Assembly: GCF_000756385.1 (NCBI RefSeq)
Contig: NZ_JNFC01000034.1
Coordinates: forward strand, 124,001 to 188,000
Direction of reading: 5' to 3'
DNA from: Sphingopyxis sp. LC363
GTDB lineage: Bacteria; Pseudomonadota; Alphaproteobacteria; Sphingomonadales; Sphingomonadaceae
Length of the DNA: 64,000 nucleotides
Shown: piece by piece, positions 34,349 to 43,019 of the stretch
Layout of the letters: each line of letters begins with the position of its first letter
How positions within the stretch are numbered: the stretch's first letter is position 1
The notes under the pieces: model-generated
What the model saw: the letters and a program-made list of their open reading frames with translations, nothing else
What the model was told of the DNA's origin: nothing
Database searches by the model: none
Made by a program: the position numbers and the translations under genes

Positions 34349-35464
34349 ATGAAAGCGACGATCGAACGCGCAGTGTTGTTGAAGAGCCTCGGCCACGTCC
34401 AGTCGGTGGTCGAACGGCGCAACACGATCCCGATCCTCTCGAATGTCCTGATCGAAGCCGACGCATCGGGTCAACTGAAGCTGATGGCCACCGACCTCGA
34501 CCTGCAGGTGGTCGAGACGATCGCGGCGAAGGTCGAAACGCCGGGCACGACGACGGTGTCGGCGCACACGCTGTTCGAAATCGCGCGCAAGCTGCCCGAA
34601 GGCTCCGAGGTCAGCCTGGCCGCCGCCGAGGGCAAGATGCAGGTCAAGGCCGGCCGGTCGAACTTCAATCTGCCGACGCTGCCGCGCGACGACTTCCCGG
34701 TGATCGCCGAGGGCGACCTGCCGACCAATTTCGAGCTGCCCGTCGCCGAGCTCATCCAGATCATCGACAAGACGCGCTTCGCGATCTCGACCGAGGAAAC
34801 GCGCTATTATCTGAACGGCATCTTCTTCCACGTCGCCGAGGATGCGACGGGGCCGGTGCTGAAGGCGGCGGCGACCGACGGCCACCGCCTCGCGCGCTAT
34901 ACCGTCACGCGCCCCGACGGCGCCGCGTCGATGCCCGACGTCATCGTGCCGCGCAAATGCGTCGGCGAGATCCGCAAGCTGCTCGACGAAGCCGAGGGCA
35001 ATGTCGAAATCAGCCTCTCGGCGAGCAAGATCCGTTTCCAGCTCGGTCATGCGGTGCTGACCTCGAAGCTGATCGACGGCACCTTCCCCGATTATAGCCG
35101 CGTGATCCCGACTGCGAATGACAAGCTGCTCAAGGTCGATCCGAAGAGCCTGTTCCAGGGCGTCGACCGCGTGTCGACGATCGCGAGTGAAAAGACGCGC
35201 GCGGTCAAGGTCGGGCTCGACAAGGATCGCATCACGCTGAGCGTGACCAGCCCCGAGAATGGCACCGCGGCCGAAGAACTCGCGGCGGGTTATGACAGCG
35301 ATGCGATGGAGATCGGCTTCAACGCGCGCTACCTCAGCGACATATTGGGGCAGGTCGATGGCGACAACGTCGAACTGCACCTTGCCGACGCCAACGCGCC
35401 GACACTGATCCGCGAAAGCGAGAAGAGCCCAGCGCTTTATGTGCTGATGCCGATGCGGGTGTAG
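34349..35464 (+). CDS. dnaN: DNA polymerase III subunit beta (sliding clamp)
   Basis: The 371-residue clamp holds polymerase on DNA. The three head-to-tail domains are visible (MKATIERAVLLKSLGHVQSVVERRNTIPILSNVLIEA; NFELPVAELIQIIDKTRFAISTEETRYYLNGIFFHV; FNARYLSDILGQVDGDNVELHLADANAPTLIRESE), ending in the normal YVLMPMRV. The ATG at 34349 is chosen; an upstream open frame of 160 codons is not conserved-looking. The gene is not next to dnaA here. The repeats follow the stop. Confidence 0.97.
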   Translation: MKATIERAVLLKSLGHVQSVVERRNTIPILSNVLIEADASGQLKLMATDLDLQVVETIAAKVETPGTTTVSAHTLFEIARKLPEGSEVSLAAAEGKMQVKAGRSNFNLPTLPRDDFPVIAEGDLPTNFELPVAELIQIIDKTRFAISTEETRYYLNGIFFHVAEDATGPVLKAAATDGHRLARYTVTRPDGAASMPDVIVPRKCVGEIRKLLDEAEGNVEISLSASKIRFQLGHAVLTSKLIDGTFPDYSRVIPTANDKLLKVDPKSLFQGVDRVSTIASEKTRAVKVGLDKDRITLSVTSPENGTAAEELAAGYDSDAMEIGFNARYLSDILGQVDGDNVELHLADANAPTLIRESEKSPALYVLMPMRV

Positions 35465-35473
35465 TCTGGCGTC

Positions 35474-35493
35474 GCCCCCGCGAAGGCGGGGGC
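35474..35493 (+). repeat. Family B GC hairpin after dnaN
   Basis: GCCCCCGCGAAGGCGGGGGC, an 8-bp stem with a GAAG-type loop, 10 bp after the dnaN stop. Longer versions with terminal inverted repeats occur at 42848-43010 and 58497-58585. Confidence 0.75.
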
Positions 35494-35522
35494 CGCTGGC
35501 GCGTGGTCAGATTTCATTGAAT

Positions 35523-35600
35523 CGTCATCCCGGCGAAGGCCGGGATCTCGTCGTCTCGGCCTAACGCACCGGCGAGATCCCGGCCTTCGCCGGGATGACG
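35523..35600. repeat. Family C inverted repeat
   Basis: Two perfect 28-bp arms beginning CGTCATCCCGGCGAAGGCCG (35523-35550) and ending GCCTTCGCCGGGATGACG (35573-35600), separated by 22 bp. This CCCGG-GAAGG-CCGGG palindrome is very common in sphingomonad genomes. Confidence 0.9.
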
Positions 35601-35686
35601 AAGTAGGGAGGGCGCTGCTTCAGCCCAACCCGATTATTCTCTGGATTGTTCGCTTCGCTCCCAATGACGGCACAATGGTTCGGTGA

Positions 35687-37030
35687 TCAACCCGCCTTCG
35701 CAACCCGCCAGATGACGCCGCCGGTATCGTCGGCGACCAGCGCGCTGCCATCCTTCGCGACCTTGACGTCGGCGGGTCGGCCACGGGTGGTTTCGCCGTC
35801 CTTGCCGAGGAACTGGTCGAGCAGGGTGATCGGCAGGGCGTTGACCGGCTTGCCGTTCGCGCCGAACTTGACGAACACCACGTCGTAACCCGTTACGGGT
35901 TCGCGGTTCCACGATCCGTGGCGGGCGATCAGCGCGCCGTTCGTCCAGCGTTCGCCGAGGTCGAGGCCGTCGGTAAAGGTCATGCCGAGCGGCGCGGTGT
36001 GTGCGCCGAGACCATATTCCGGGCGCTTCACATATTGGCGGCGATCTTCCGCCTCGGGCTCGACGCGCGGGTCGATGAAGCCGCCCCAATAATACCAGGG
36101 CCAGCCATAGAAATCGCCCTCGTCGAGGTCGGTCAGATAATCGGGGACGAGGTCGCTGCCGAGCATGTCGCGTTCGTTGACGACGGTCCACAGCCGGTCG
36201 GAACCGGGGTAGAAGGCGAGGCCGACGGGGTTGCGGATGCCCGCGGCAAAGGTGCGCATATATTTGTTCTCGGGCCGCACCTCGAGCACGCTTGCGCGGC
36301 GGAACTCGCGGTTCATGCCCGCCTCGCCAATGTTCGAATCTGCGCCGACGCCGATATAGAGCCAGCCATTGGGCGCCGCGACGAGGCTCTTGGTCCAGTG
36401 GCGGTTGGTGCCTTTCGCGGGCAGATCGACGACCTTCACCGGTTTGCCGCTCATCTTGGTCTCGCCCTCGACATAGGGAAAGGCGAGCAGCGCGTCGGTG
36501 TTCGCGACATAGAGCGTGCCCTCGACCAGCGCCATGCCATAGGGGGAGTTGAGGCCGGTGATATAGGCGGTCTTCACCTCGGCCTTGCCGTCGCCGTCGG
36601 CATCGCGGAGCAGGGTGATGCGGTTCGCCGACGGACGGCGTCCCGCGCCGCCCTTGCCCATCAGGCTCTTCATCACCGCGCCCTGCACGCCGCCGTCCTT
36701 GCGCGGCGGGCTCTGCGATTCGGCGGCGAGCACATCGCCATTGGGCAGCACCAGCATCGTGCGCGGATGGTCGAGACCCTCGGCAAAGCGCGCGACCGTC
36801 AGTCCTTGCGCGGCGCGCGGCGCCTGGCCCGCGGGCCAGCTCGTCGCCTCGGGCACGTTGATCGTCGGAAATGTCTCGGTGCGCTGCGAGGCCATCACCG
36901 GCACCCGGCCGCTGAGTTCGGCGGTCGAGAAGCGCGCCACATCGGGCCGCGACATGACATAAAGCGTGATGCCGCCGGCGATCAGCAGGACCAGCAGGGC
37001 GAGGGCGGCATATTTCAGGATCTTGCGCAT
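35687..37030 (-). CDS. PQQ-dependent sugar dehydrogenase (sorbosone dehydrogenase-like), membrane-anchored
   Basis: A 447-residue protein: an N-terminal signal anchor (KYAALALLVLLIAGGITLYVM) then a six-bladed propeller of the glucose/sorbosone dehydrogenase family (GLTVARFAEGLDHPRTMLVLPNGDVLAAES, NSPYGMALVEGTLYVAN, VFVKFGANGKPVNALPITLLDQFLGKDGE). Such enzymes oxidise sugars or aldoses with PQQ at the membrane; no pqq biosynthesis gene is in view. The start is well supported by the anchor. Confidence 0.85.
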   Translation of the reverse strand: MRKILKYAALALLVLLIAGGITLYVMSRPDVARFSTAELSGRVPVMASQRTETFPTINVPEATSWPAGQAPRAAQGLTVARFAEGLDHPRTMLVLPNGDVLAAESQSPPRKDGGVQGAVMKSLMGKGGAGRRPSANRITLLRDADGDGKAEVKTAYITGLNSPYGMALVEGTLYVANTDALLAFPYVEGETKMSGKPVKVVDLPAKGTNRHWTKSLVAAPNGWLYIGVGADSNIGEAGMNREFRRASVLEVRPENKYMRTFAAGIRNPVGLAFYPGSDRLWTVVNERDMLGSDLVPDYLTDLDEGDFYGWPWYYWGGFIDPRVEPEAEDRRQYVKRPEYGLGAHTAPLGMTFTDGLDLGERWTNGALIARHGSWNREPVTGYDVVFVKFGANGKPVNALPITLLDQFLGKDGETTRGRPADVKVAKDGSALVADDTGGVIWRVAKAG

Positions 37031-37201
37031 GGCGTCTTGTCTACACGGGCGGCGCGCGGCGTCAAAGGGATAGCGCGCGCGGACGAATGGTTAACCGGCA
37101 AGGGCTGGCGATTAACCTTACCTGTCCGTTCATCACGGTTGGGAACGGCGCGGTGAGGTGCGGCGCGTAGGAGAAGGGTTCGAGTAACGGACCAGGAACC
37201 G

Positions 37202-37417
37202 ATGCACCTGCCAGCCCCCTTTCTTGCCGATCGTGCCGCGGTCGAGGATGCCCATGCGCTGATCACCCTGCATGGCGAGGAAGCCGGTTTCGCGGCCGCC
37301 GCGCGCGCCGAGCAATATCGCGCGCTTGGCAATCATCTCCATTTCGCGCGCTGGCGCCAGATCGAGAGGCTGATTACCTATTTGTCGGTCGAGGATATCC
37401 TCGACACGGTGCATTAG
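37202..37417 (+). CDS. DUF6961-like small protein
   Basis: A 71-residue protein (MHLPAPFLADRAAVEDAHALITLHGEEAGFAAAARAEQYRALGNHLHFARWRQIERLI...). It is mainly helical, soluble and Ala-rich, resembling a small family conserved in sphingomonads. It is convergent with argC (stop-to-stop gap 3 bp), so the ORF is well isolated and probably real. Function unknown. Confidence 0.72.
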   Translation: MHLPAPFLADRAAVEDAHALITLHGEEAGFAAAARAEQYRALGNHLHFARWRQIERLITYLSVEDILDTVH

Positions 37418-37420
37418 ACC

Positions 37421-38347
37421 TTACAGCCGCAGGCCCGCGGTCTCGGGCAAGCCCGCCATGATGTTGAGGTTCTGGACGCACGCGCCGCTCGCGCCCTTGC
37501 CCAGATTGTCGAGCCGTGCGACGAGCCGGGCCTGGCTGGCGTCTGCATTCGCAAATACGAACAATTCGATGCGATCGTCGCCGGGGTCGGACGCGCGGAG
37601 CAGCATTTCGCCGCTTTCGGGCGCGGCGCCCATGACGACGATCGGGCTTGTGCCGTAAAAGTTCGCAAGCGCGGCGCGGAGCGCGTCGGGCGCTGCGGCG
37701 GTCGGCATCGCGTTCAGCGGCAGCGGCACCTCGACGACCATGCCCCGATGCGTGGGGATCACGGCAGGCGAGAAAAGCGGGCCGATCGACAGCCCGCACC
37801 GCGCCTGCATTTCGGGCACATGCTTGTGGCCGAGCGCCAGCGCATAGCCGCGCCATGCGATGTCGCGGTCCTGTTCGAACCGTTCGATCAAGGCCTTGCC
37901 GCCGCCCGAATAGCCGCTGACCGCATGGCAGATATAGGGCCAGTCGGCGGGCAGCAGGTCCGCGCGCACCAGCGGGGCGACGAGCGCGATGAAGCCGGTC
38001 GAATAGCAACCGGGGTTCGACACGCGCGCTGCGGCGGCGACGGCGTCATGGCCGCTGACTTCGGGAAAGCCATAGACCCAGCCCGGCGCGATGCGATGCG
38101 CGGTCGATGCGTCGATGACGCGGCTGCGGTCATTGCCGATCATCGCCACCGCTTCGCGCGCGGCGTCGTCGGGCAGGCAGAGGATGACGAAATCGGCATC
38201 GTTCAGCGCCTCGCGCCGCGCGGCGGCATCCTTGCGGCGCGCCTCATCCAGCGTGATCAGCGAAAATTCGCTTCGCCCCGCAAGGCGCTCGGCGATTTCG
38301 AGGCCCGTCGTACCCGCCGCGCCGTCGATGAAAACCGTCTGTGTCAT
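37421..38347 (-). CDS. argC: N-acetyl-gamma-glutamyl-phosphate reductase, type 2
   Basis: Third enzyme of arginine synthesis, NADPH-dependent reduction of N-acetylglutamyl phosphate. The 308-residue length and TGLEIAERLAGRSEFSL mark the shorter type 2 form. The active-site cysteine is C114 in NPGCYSTGF, and HAVSGYSGGGK is the usual second motif. It is third in a minus-strand run after the aminopeptidase and NlpC/P60 genes, 3 bp after the latter's stop. Confidence 0.95.
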   Translation of the reverse strand: MTQTVFIDGAAGTTGLEIAERLAGRSEFSLITLDEARRKDAAARREALNDADFVILCLPDDAAREAVAMIGNDRSRVIDASTAHRIAPGWVYGFPEVSGHDAVAAAARVSNPGCYSTGFIALVAPLVRADLLPADWPYICHAVSGYSGGGKALIERFEQDRDIAWRGYALALGHKHVPEMQARCGLSIGPLFSPAVIPTHRGMVVEVPLPLNAMPTAAAPDALRAALANFYGTSPIVVMGAAPESGEMLLRASDPGDDRIELFVFANADASQARLVARLDNLGKGASGACVQNLNIMAGLPETAGLRL

Positions 38348-38350
38348 ATG

Positions 38351-39295
38351 TTATCGCAGTCTTTTATATCCGCTCACCGGCGGATCATGATCCTTTGCAG
38401 CCGAACGCGCGATGACGTCGGCCAGCGGTTCGGCCTTCACCGCCATCCATCGTCGGCTGGCGTGGATGATGTTCTTGTCGTCGGCCATGATGCCGACATG
38501 GCCGGGGAAGAAGACCAGGTCGCCGCGCGCGAGCGCCGCCGGATCGACATCCTTGTCGGGGCCGAGGGCGGCAAGCTGGAGGTCGCTGTCGCGCGGGAGC
38601 TGGACGCCCGCGGCACCCCACACGAGCTGGACGAGGCCCGAGCAGTCGATTCCCTTCGCAGTGCGTCCGCCCCAAAGATAAGGGACGTCGATCATCTGTT
38701 CAGCCAGTTCGGCGGGGTCGCTGTCCCCGGTCACCACTTCGACCAGCGCCGCGAGCGGCAGATAGCCGTGCGAGGTTGCGAGCCATTCGCCCTCGACCTC
38801 GCCCATCACCAGCGCCCCCCGCGGCAGGACGGCGGGGCCGCCGCTCGCGGCGTCGGGCGCGCTGTGGAGCATCGCTTCGATCATTTCGACGCGGTGCGTC
38901 GGCGCGATCGGCGCGGCGAGCGCTTCGGCGGCGAGGTAGCCGACATAATGGTCGGCGAGGCAATAGCCCCAGGCCCAGCCGCCGGTGAGGTCGAGCAGGG
39001 CAAAACCCTCGCCGAACAGCAACTCGCTCGTCTGGTCGGCATCGACCGACGGCGATGCGCGCAGCGCCGCGGCCGGGAGGACGCCGCTGCGCATCATCGG
39101 CGCCGCATAATGCGGCGCGAAATGCGTGCCGGCGACGGCGATATCGGCGAGGTCGGGACGGATCGCGACGACGCGCGGATCGAAATGCTGCGACGTTCCG
39201 GTCAAACCGAACCGGTCACGGCCTGCGCCCGCAGCGCCGGGACGTCCCATACGCACGCGATTTGCCGCTGAATGTTCGCCGCTATCTGCTGTCAC
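38351..39295 (-). CDS. NlpC/P60-family peptidoglycan hydrolase, C40
   Basis: A 314-residue peptidase with SH3-like domains in the first half (RVVAIRPDLADIAVAG, GWAWGYCLADHYVGYL) and an NlpC/P60 domain at the C terminus (catalytic Cys in GIDCSGLVQLV, His in PGHVGIMADDKNIIHAS). Unlike most members, no signal peptide is evident, so it may work in the cytoplasm or depend on another exporter. I use the GTG at 39295 because AGGACGG lies just upstream; an ATG at 39250 is an alternative. Confidence 0.85.
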   Translation of the reverse strand: MTADSGEHSAANRVRMGRPGAAGAGRDRFGLTGTSQHFDPRVVAIRPDLADIAVAGTHFAPHYAAPMMRSGVLPAAALRASPSVDADQTSELLFGEGFALLDLTGGWAWGYCLADHYVGYLAAEALAAPIAPTHRVEMIEAMLHSAPDAASGGPAVLPRGALVMGEVEGEWLATSHGYLPLAALVEVVTGDSDPAELAEQMIDVPYLWGGRTAKGIDCSGLVQLVWGAAGVQLPRDSDLQLAALGPDKDVDPAALARGDLVFFPGHVGIMADDKNIIHASRRWMAVKAEPLADVIARSAAKDHDPPVSGYKRLR

Positions 39296-39380
39296 TTGCC
39301 GTCCTGTTGAAACCCGAGGTCCGCCGGGCGCGGACAATCGCGGGCCATTAGACCAGCAGGGCCTGCATTATCAAGAATGA

Positions 39381-40784
39381 TCAGCTTTTGACGCGCCGGT
39401 CGTAGCGCGCCTGGAGCATCGCCCATGCCGCGCGCAACCCCAGCGCCGCGCCGCCCTTGGGCCGGCCGGGCTTGGCCGAGGGACGCCAGGCGAAGGTATC
39501 GAGATGCGCCCAAACGGTGGCTTCGGGGACGAAGCGTTTCAGGAACAGCGCGGCGGTGATCGAGCCGGCGAAGGGCGAACTGCCCGCATTGCCGAGGTCG
39601 GCGATGTCGGTTTCGAGCAGGTCGGCATAGCCGTCCCACAATGGCATGCGCCACAGGGGATCGTCGCGCTCGATCCCGCCCGCGAGCATCGCTTCGGCCA
39701 GATCGTCGTCGTTCGCGAACAGCGGCGGCAGGTCGGGGCCGAGCGCGACGCGCGCCGCGCCGGTCAGCGTCGCGAAATCGACGATCAACTCGGGATTGCC
39801 TTCGCCGGCCTTGGCGAGCGCGTCGCCGAGCACAAGCCGGCCTTCGGCATCGGTGTTGCCGATCTCGACCGTCAGCCCCTTGCGGCTCTTCAGCACGTCG
39901 CCGGGGCGGAAGGCGTCGGACGAGATGGCATTTTCGGCGGCCGCGACGAGGCAGTGGAGGCGCACCGGCAGCCCGCTCGCCATCACTAGTTCGGCGAGCG
40001 CGAGCACATGCGCGGCGCCGCCCATGTCCTTCTTCATCAGCCGCATTCCCGCCGCGGGTTTGATGTCGAGCCCGCCGCTGTCGAAACTGATCCCCTTACC
40101 GACGAGCGCGATGCGCGGATGATCCTCCTTGCCCCACTCGATCTCGATCAGCCGCGGCGCGTGATGCTTCGCCGCGGCGCGGCCGACCGCGTGGATCATC
40201 GGATAGCCCTGTTCGAGCGCCTCGCCCTTGGTGACGGAGAGCTTGCCGCCATGCGTCTTGGCGATGCGCTCGGCCGCCTTCTCGATCGCGGCGGGCCCCA
40301 TGTCGGCGGCGGGCGTGTTGACGAGGTCGCGGACGAGCGCGACCGCGCGCATTTCGGCAACCAGCGGCGCGATCGCGCCGACGTCGGTCGTCAGCAGGAC
40401 GCGCGGGCCTTTGGTGGACGGCTTCGATTTATAGGCGTCGAAACGATACTGCCCGCTCATCCAGCCGAACAGCGCCTTGCCCGGCTGCTGGCCTTCGAGC
40501 CGGTAGCGGCCCTCGGGCAAAATCTGCCCCAGCTTCGCGAGGCACCAGGCCGACAGGCTCGCGACATCGGCGACGGTGGTGACGACGGCCCATTTTTCGG
40601 GATCGTCGCCGGGCAGGATCGCGTGGACGAACGCGTCGGGCTTGAAGCCCACCGCCGCCAGATGCGCGCGTTCGCGCGCGCTGCGGCCTTTCAGCCATTC
40701 GTCATAGCCCTTCTTGTCGACGAGATGGATGGTGCGGGCATCCTGTCCCTTGTCGGGCTGGATCAGGTCGGAATAGTCGGTCAT
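39381..40784 (-). CDS. Leucyl aminopeptidase, M17
   Basis: A 467-residue metallopeptidase releasing N-terminal residues. The M17 signature NTDAEGRLVLGDAL and the metal and Lys ligands in GKGISFDSGGLDIK are intact. N-terminal domain is the shorter form of the PepA/PepB family. ATG at 40784 gives the usual MTDYSDLIQPDKG start. It heads the argC run. The divergent lipoprotein gene is 58 bp away. Confidence 0.93.
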   Translation of the reverse strand: MTDYSDLIQPDKGQDARTIHLVDKKGYDEWLKGRSARERAHLAAVGFKPDAFVHAILPGDDPEKWAVVTTVADVASLSAWCLAKLGQILPEGRYRLEGQQPGKALFGWMSGQYRFDAYKSKPSTKGPRVLLTTDVGAIAPLVAEMRAVALVRDLVNTPAADMGPAAIEKAAERIAKTHGGKLSVTKGEALEQGYPMIHAVGRAAAKHHAPRLIEIEWGKEDHPRIALVGKGISFDSGGLDIKPAAGMRLMKKDMGGAAHVLALAELVMASGLPVRLHCLVAAAENAISSDAFRPGDVLKSRKGLTVEIGNTDAEGRLVLGDALAKAGEGNPELIVDFATLTGAARVALGPDLPPLFANDDDLAEAMLAGGIERDDPLWRMPLWDGYADLLETDIADLGNAGSSPFAGSITAALFLKRFVPEATVWAHLDTFAWRPSAKPGRPKGGAALGLRAAWAMLQARYDRRVKS

Positions 40785-40842
40785 GCGGGCCGTGCTAGGC
40801 CGCCGTGGATATTTTGTCGATTCCCGGCGTTATGTCCGCATG

Positions 40843-41667
40843 ATGACCGACCCACATTGGCGAAACGCCATCCCGATCCTTGTCGGCGCGCTGTTGCTGG
40901 CGGGCTGTTCCGAAGAAAAGCCGACCAAAGCGGAAAAGGTCGCCGCGGCATCGGTGCCCGGCGCACCGCCCGAGGCCGCTGCCGACGAAGCAGCGAAGGG
41001 CGCGGCGGCGTCGAACGTCAGCGAAAACACCGACCTCATCGAATTCGCATACGCCTATCCCGCCGACGCCGCGCGGATTCCCGAACTGGCGAAAATGCTC
41101 GACAAGGACCGGGCAACGAAACGCGAGGCGCTGATCGCGGCGGCGCGGCGCGACAAGGAAGCAGCGGAAAAGGAGGGCTTCCCCTATCGCAAGCATAGCC
41201 ACCTTCAGACTTGGCAGCGCGTCACCAGTACCCCGCGCTTTCTCAGCCTGTCGGCGGAGATCGGAACCTATTCGGGCGGCGCGCACGGCATGCAGACATT
41301 CGACACGCTGATCTGGGATCGTAATCGGCGCAAGCGGATGAAGCCGGTCGACCTGTTCGAAAGCAGCGCGGCGTTCGACTCGGCGATCCGCGACGGCTTC
41401 TGCGCCGGGATCAAACGCGCGAAGGCGGCGAAGGGGATCGAGGAAGCGCCCGACAGCGTTTTCGCCAAATGTCCACCGGCGTCGGCGCAGACATTGTGGC
41501 TCGGCTCGTCCGACGGGCGCTATCTCGACCGGCTGACGATCGCGATCGCGCCTTATGAAATCGGCGCCTATGCCGAGGGTAGCTACAAGATCAATGTCCC
41601 GATGACCGGCGCGCTCGTCAAGGTCGTGAAAGACGAGTTCGCGCGCGACTTTCTCCCTATCAACTGA
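40843..41667 (+). CDS. DUF3298/DUF4163-type lipoprotein
   Basis: A 274-residue lipoprotein: signal segment and lipobox LLLAGC, an Ala/Lys-rich spacer (KPTKAEKVAAASVPGAPPEAAADEAAK), then a PdaC-like/DUF4163 region and a C-terminal DUF3298 domain (AEIGTYSGGAHGMQTFDTLIWDRNRRKRMKPVDLF). These domains occur in envelope proteins related to RsiV and to polysaccharide deacetylases. Start is one of two adjacent ATGs. It precedes the SDR gene by 13 bp. Confidence 0.85.
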   Translation: MTDPHWRNAIPILVGALLLAGCSEEKPTKAEKVAAASVPGAPPEAAADEAAKGAAASNVSENTDLIEFAYAYPADAARIPELAKMLDKDRATKREALIAAARRDKEAAEKEGFPYRKHSHLQTWQRVTSTPRFLSLSAEIGTYSGGAHGMQTFDTLIWDRNRRKRMKPVDLFESSAAFDSAIRDGFCAGIKRAKAAKGIEEAPDSVFAKCPPASAQTLWLGSSDGRYLDRLTIAIAPYEIGAYAEGSYKINVPMTGALVKVVKDEFARDFLPIN

Positions 41668-41680
41668 ACAAGGACAAGCC

Positions 41681-42616
41681 ATGGCGAAGCAGCCCAAAGC
41701 CGGCAAGGTCGGCGAAAGCACGAAGGAAAAGAAGGGCAAGCGAAGCGCGGCGGCGAAGCTGCGCCGCGACGTGGGCAGCGGCAAGACGATCGCCAAGCCG
41801 CCGTCCGACCGCGAAGCCGACCTCGATCGTGCGCCGAAATGGCAGCCGCGCTATCCGGGATCGGGGCGCCTTGACGGCAAGGTGGCGATCGTGACGGGCG
41901 GCGACAGCGGCATCGGCCGCGCGGTTTGCGCGCTGTTTGCGCGCGAGGGCGCCGACGTCGCCGTCGTCTACCTCGAGAACAGCGCCGATGCCGTCGAAAC
42001 CGCCGCGATCGTCGAGGCCGAAGGGCGGCGCGCGATCGCGATCAAGGCCGATGTGGGCAAGCCGAAGGCGGGCGAAAAGATCGTCGCGCAGACGGTCGAG
42101 AAACTCGGCCGCCTCGACATACTCGTCAACAACGCCGGCGAACAGCATCCGGCGGCGGATATCCGCGACATCAGCGAGGATCAGCTGCAACAGACCTTCG
42201 CCACCAATATCTTCGGCATGTTCTATCTGGTGCAGGCGGCGCTGCCGCATCTCAAAAAAGGTTCGGCGATCGTCAATTGCACCAGCGTCACGATGTATCA
42301 GGGGTCGAAAGGCCTGCTCGATTACAGCGCCACCAAAGGTGCGATCACCGCCTTCACCCGTTCGTTGAGCGAAAATCTGATCGACAAGGGCATTCGCGTA
42401 AACGGCGTCGCGCCCGGCCCGATCTGGACCCCGCTCAACCCGCGCGGCGGTGCGCCCGCCGAAAAGGTCGCGACCTTTGGCGAGGCCACGCCGATGAAAC
42501 GGCCGGGTGAGCCCAATGAGGTCGCGCCCTGCTTCCTGTTCCTCGCCTGCGACGACAGTAGCTATATGTCGGGTCAGGTGCTGCATCCCAACGGCGGCAC
42601 AATCGTTAATGGCTAG
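41681..42616 (+). CDS. SDR-family oxidoreductase with basic N-terminal extension (YghA/YhdF-like)
   Basis: A 311-residue SDR. A 60-residue lysine-rich N terminus (KQPKAGKVGESTKEKKGKRSAAAKLRRD) precedes the Rossmann domain VTGGDSGIGRAVC, NNAGEQHP, and YSATKGAI. This class (YhdF, YghA, general stress protein 39) is associated with stress responses; the basic tail could bind nucleic acid or simply be disordered. Followed 23 bp later by a DUF3008 gene, another stress-type protein. Confidence 0.88.
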   Translation: MAKQPKAGKVGESTKEKKGKRSAAAKLRRDVGSGKTIAKPPSDREADLDRAPKWQPRYPGSGRLDGKVAIVTGGDSGIGRAVCALFAREGADVAVVYLENSADAVETAAIVEAEGRRAIAIKADVGKPKAGEKIVAQTVEKLGRLDILVNNAGEQHPAADIRDISEDQLQQTFATNIFGMFYLVQAALPHLKKGSAIVNCTSVTMYQGSKGLLDYSATKGAITAFTRSLSENLIDKGIRVNGVAPGPIWTPLNPRGGAPAEKVATFGEATPMKRPGEPNEVAPCFLFLACDDSSYMSGQVLHPNGGTIVNG

Positions 42617-42639
42617 CGGGGCGGCAAAGGAGAAACGCC

Positions 42640-42822
42640 ATGCCAGCCAAATCTAAAGCGCAACAAAAGGCCGCCGGTGCCGCGCTCAGCGCCAAACGCG
42701 GCGACACGCCCAAGTCAAAGCTCAAGGGCGCGTCGAAACAGATGGTCGACAGCATGACCGAAAAACAGCTCGAGGATTTCGCCAAGGGCTCGACCAAAGG
42801 CAAGCCCGAGCACGTCGATTAG
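42640..42822 (+). CDS. DUF3008 small basic protein
   Basis: A 60-residue, Lys/Ala/Ser-rich protein (MPAKSKAQQKAAGAALSAKRG at the N terminus, then MVDSMTEKQLEDFAKGSTKGKPEHVD). The family is small, hydrophilic and widespread in proteobacteria, with no known function. A strong purine-rich ribosome site (AAAGGAGAAA) precedes the ATG. Probably translated from the SDR transcript. Confidence 0.9.
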   Translation: MPAKSKAQQKAAGAALSAKRGDTPKSKLKGASKQMVDSMTEKQLEDFAKGSTKGKPEHVD

Positions 42823-42847
42823 GACCGATCGGGTCCGCCGATTTCAC

Positions 42848-43010
42848 GTCGCCCCCGCGAAGGAGTGAAGGGCCGGATTGTCCCCCGGTCAATCCTTGGA
42901 CATGCCGGAGACATGTCCAACCCTTAACTGGCCGCTATCGGCCTTGCGCTACCTCTCCGGCGGCCGCGTTCAGAGGCACGTGACTCTGAAACGCCCTTCG
43001 CGGGGGCGAC
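42848..43010. repeat. 163-bp nested-palindrome element (MITE-like candidate)
   Basis: Terminal inverted repeats GTCGCCCCCGCGAAGG (42848-42863) and CCTTCGCGGGGGCGAC (42995-43010) are perfect over 16 bp. Inside are a 9-bp dyad TTGGACATG-N7-CATGTCCAA and TTCAGAG-GCACGTGA-CTCTGAA. No ORF. It ends a few bases from the monooxygenase stop. It may be a mobile or RNA-forming element; no target duplication is obvious. Confidence 0.6.
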
Positions 43011-43019
43011 TACCTGACC

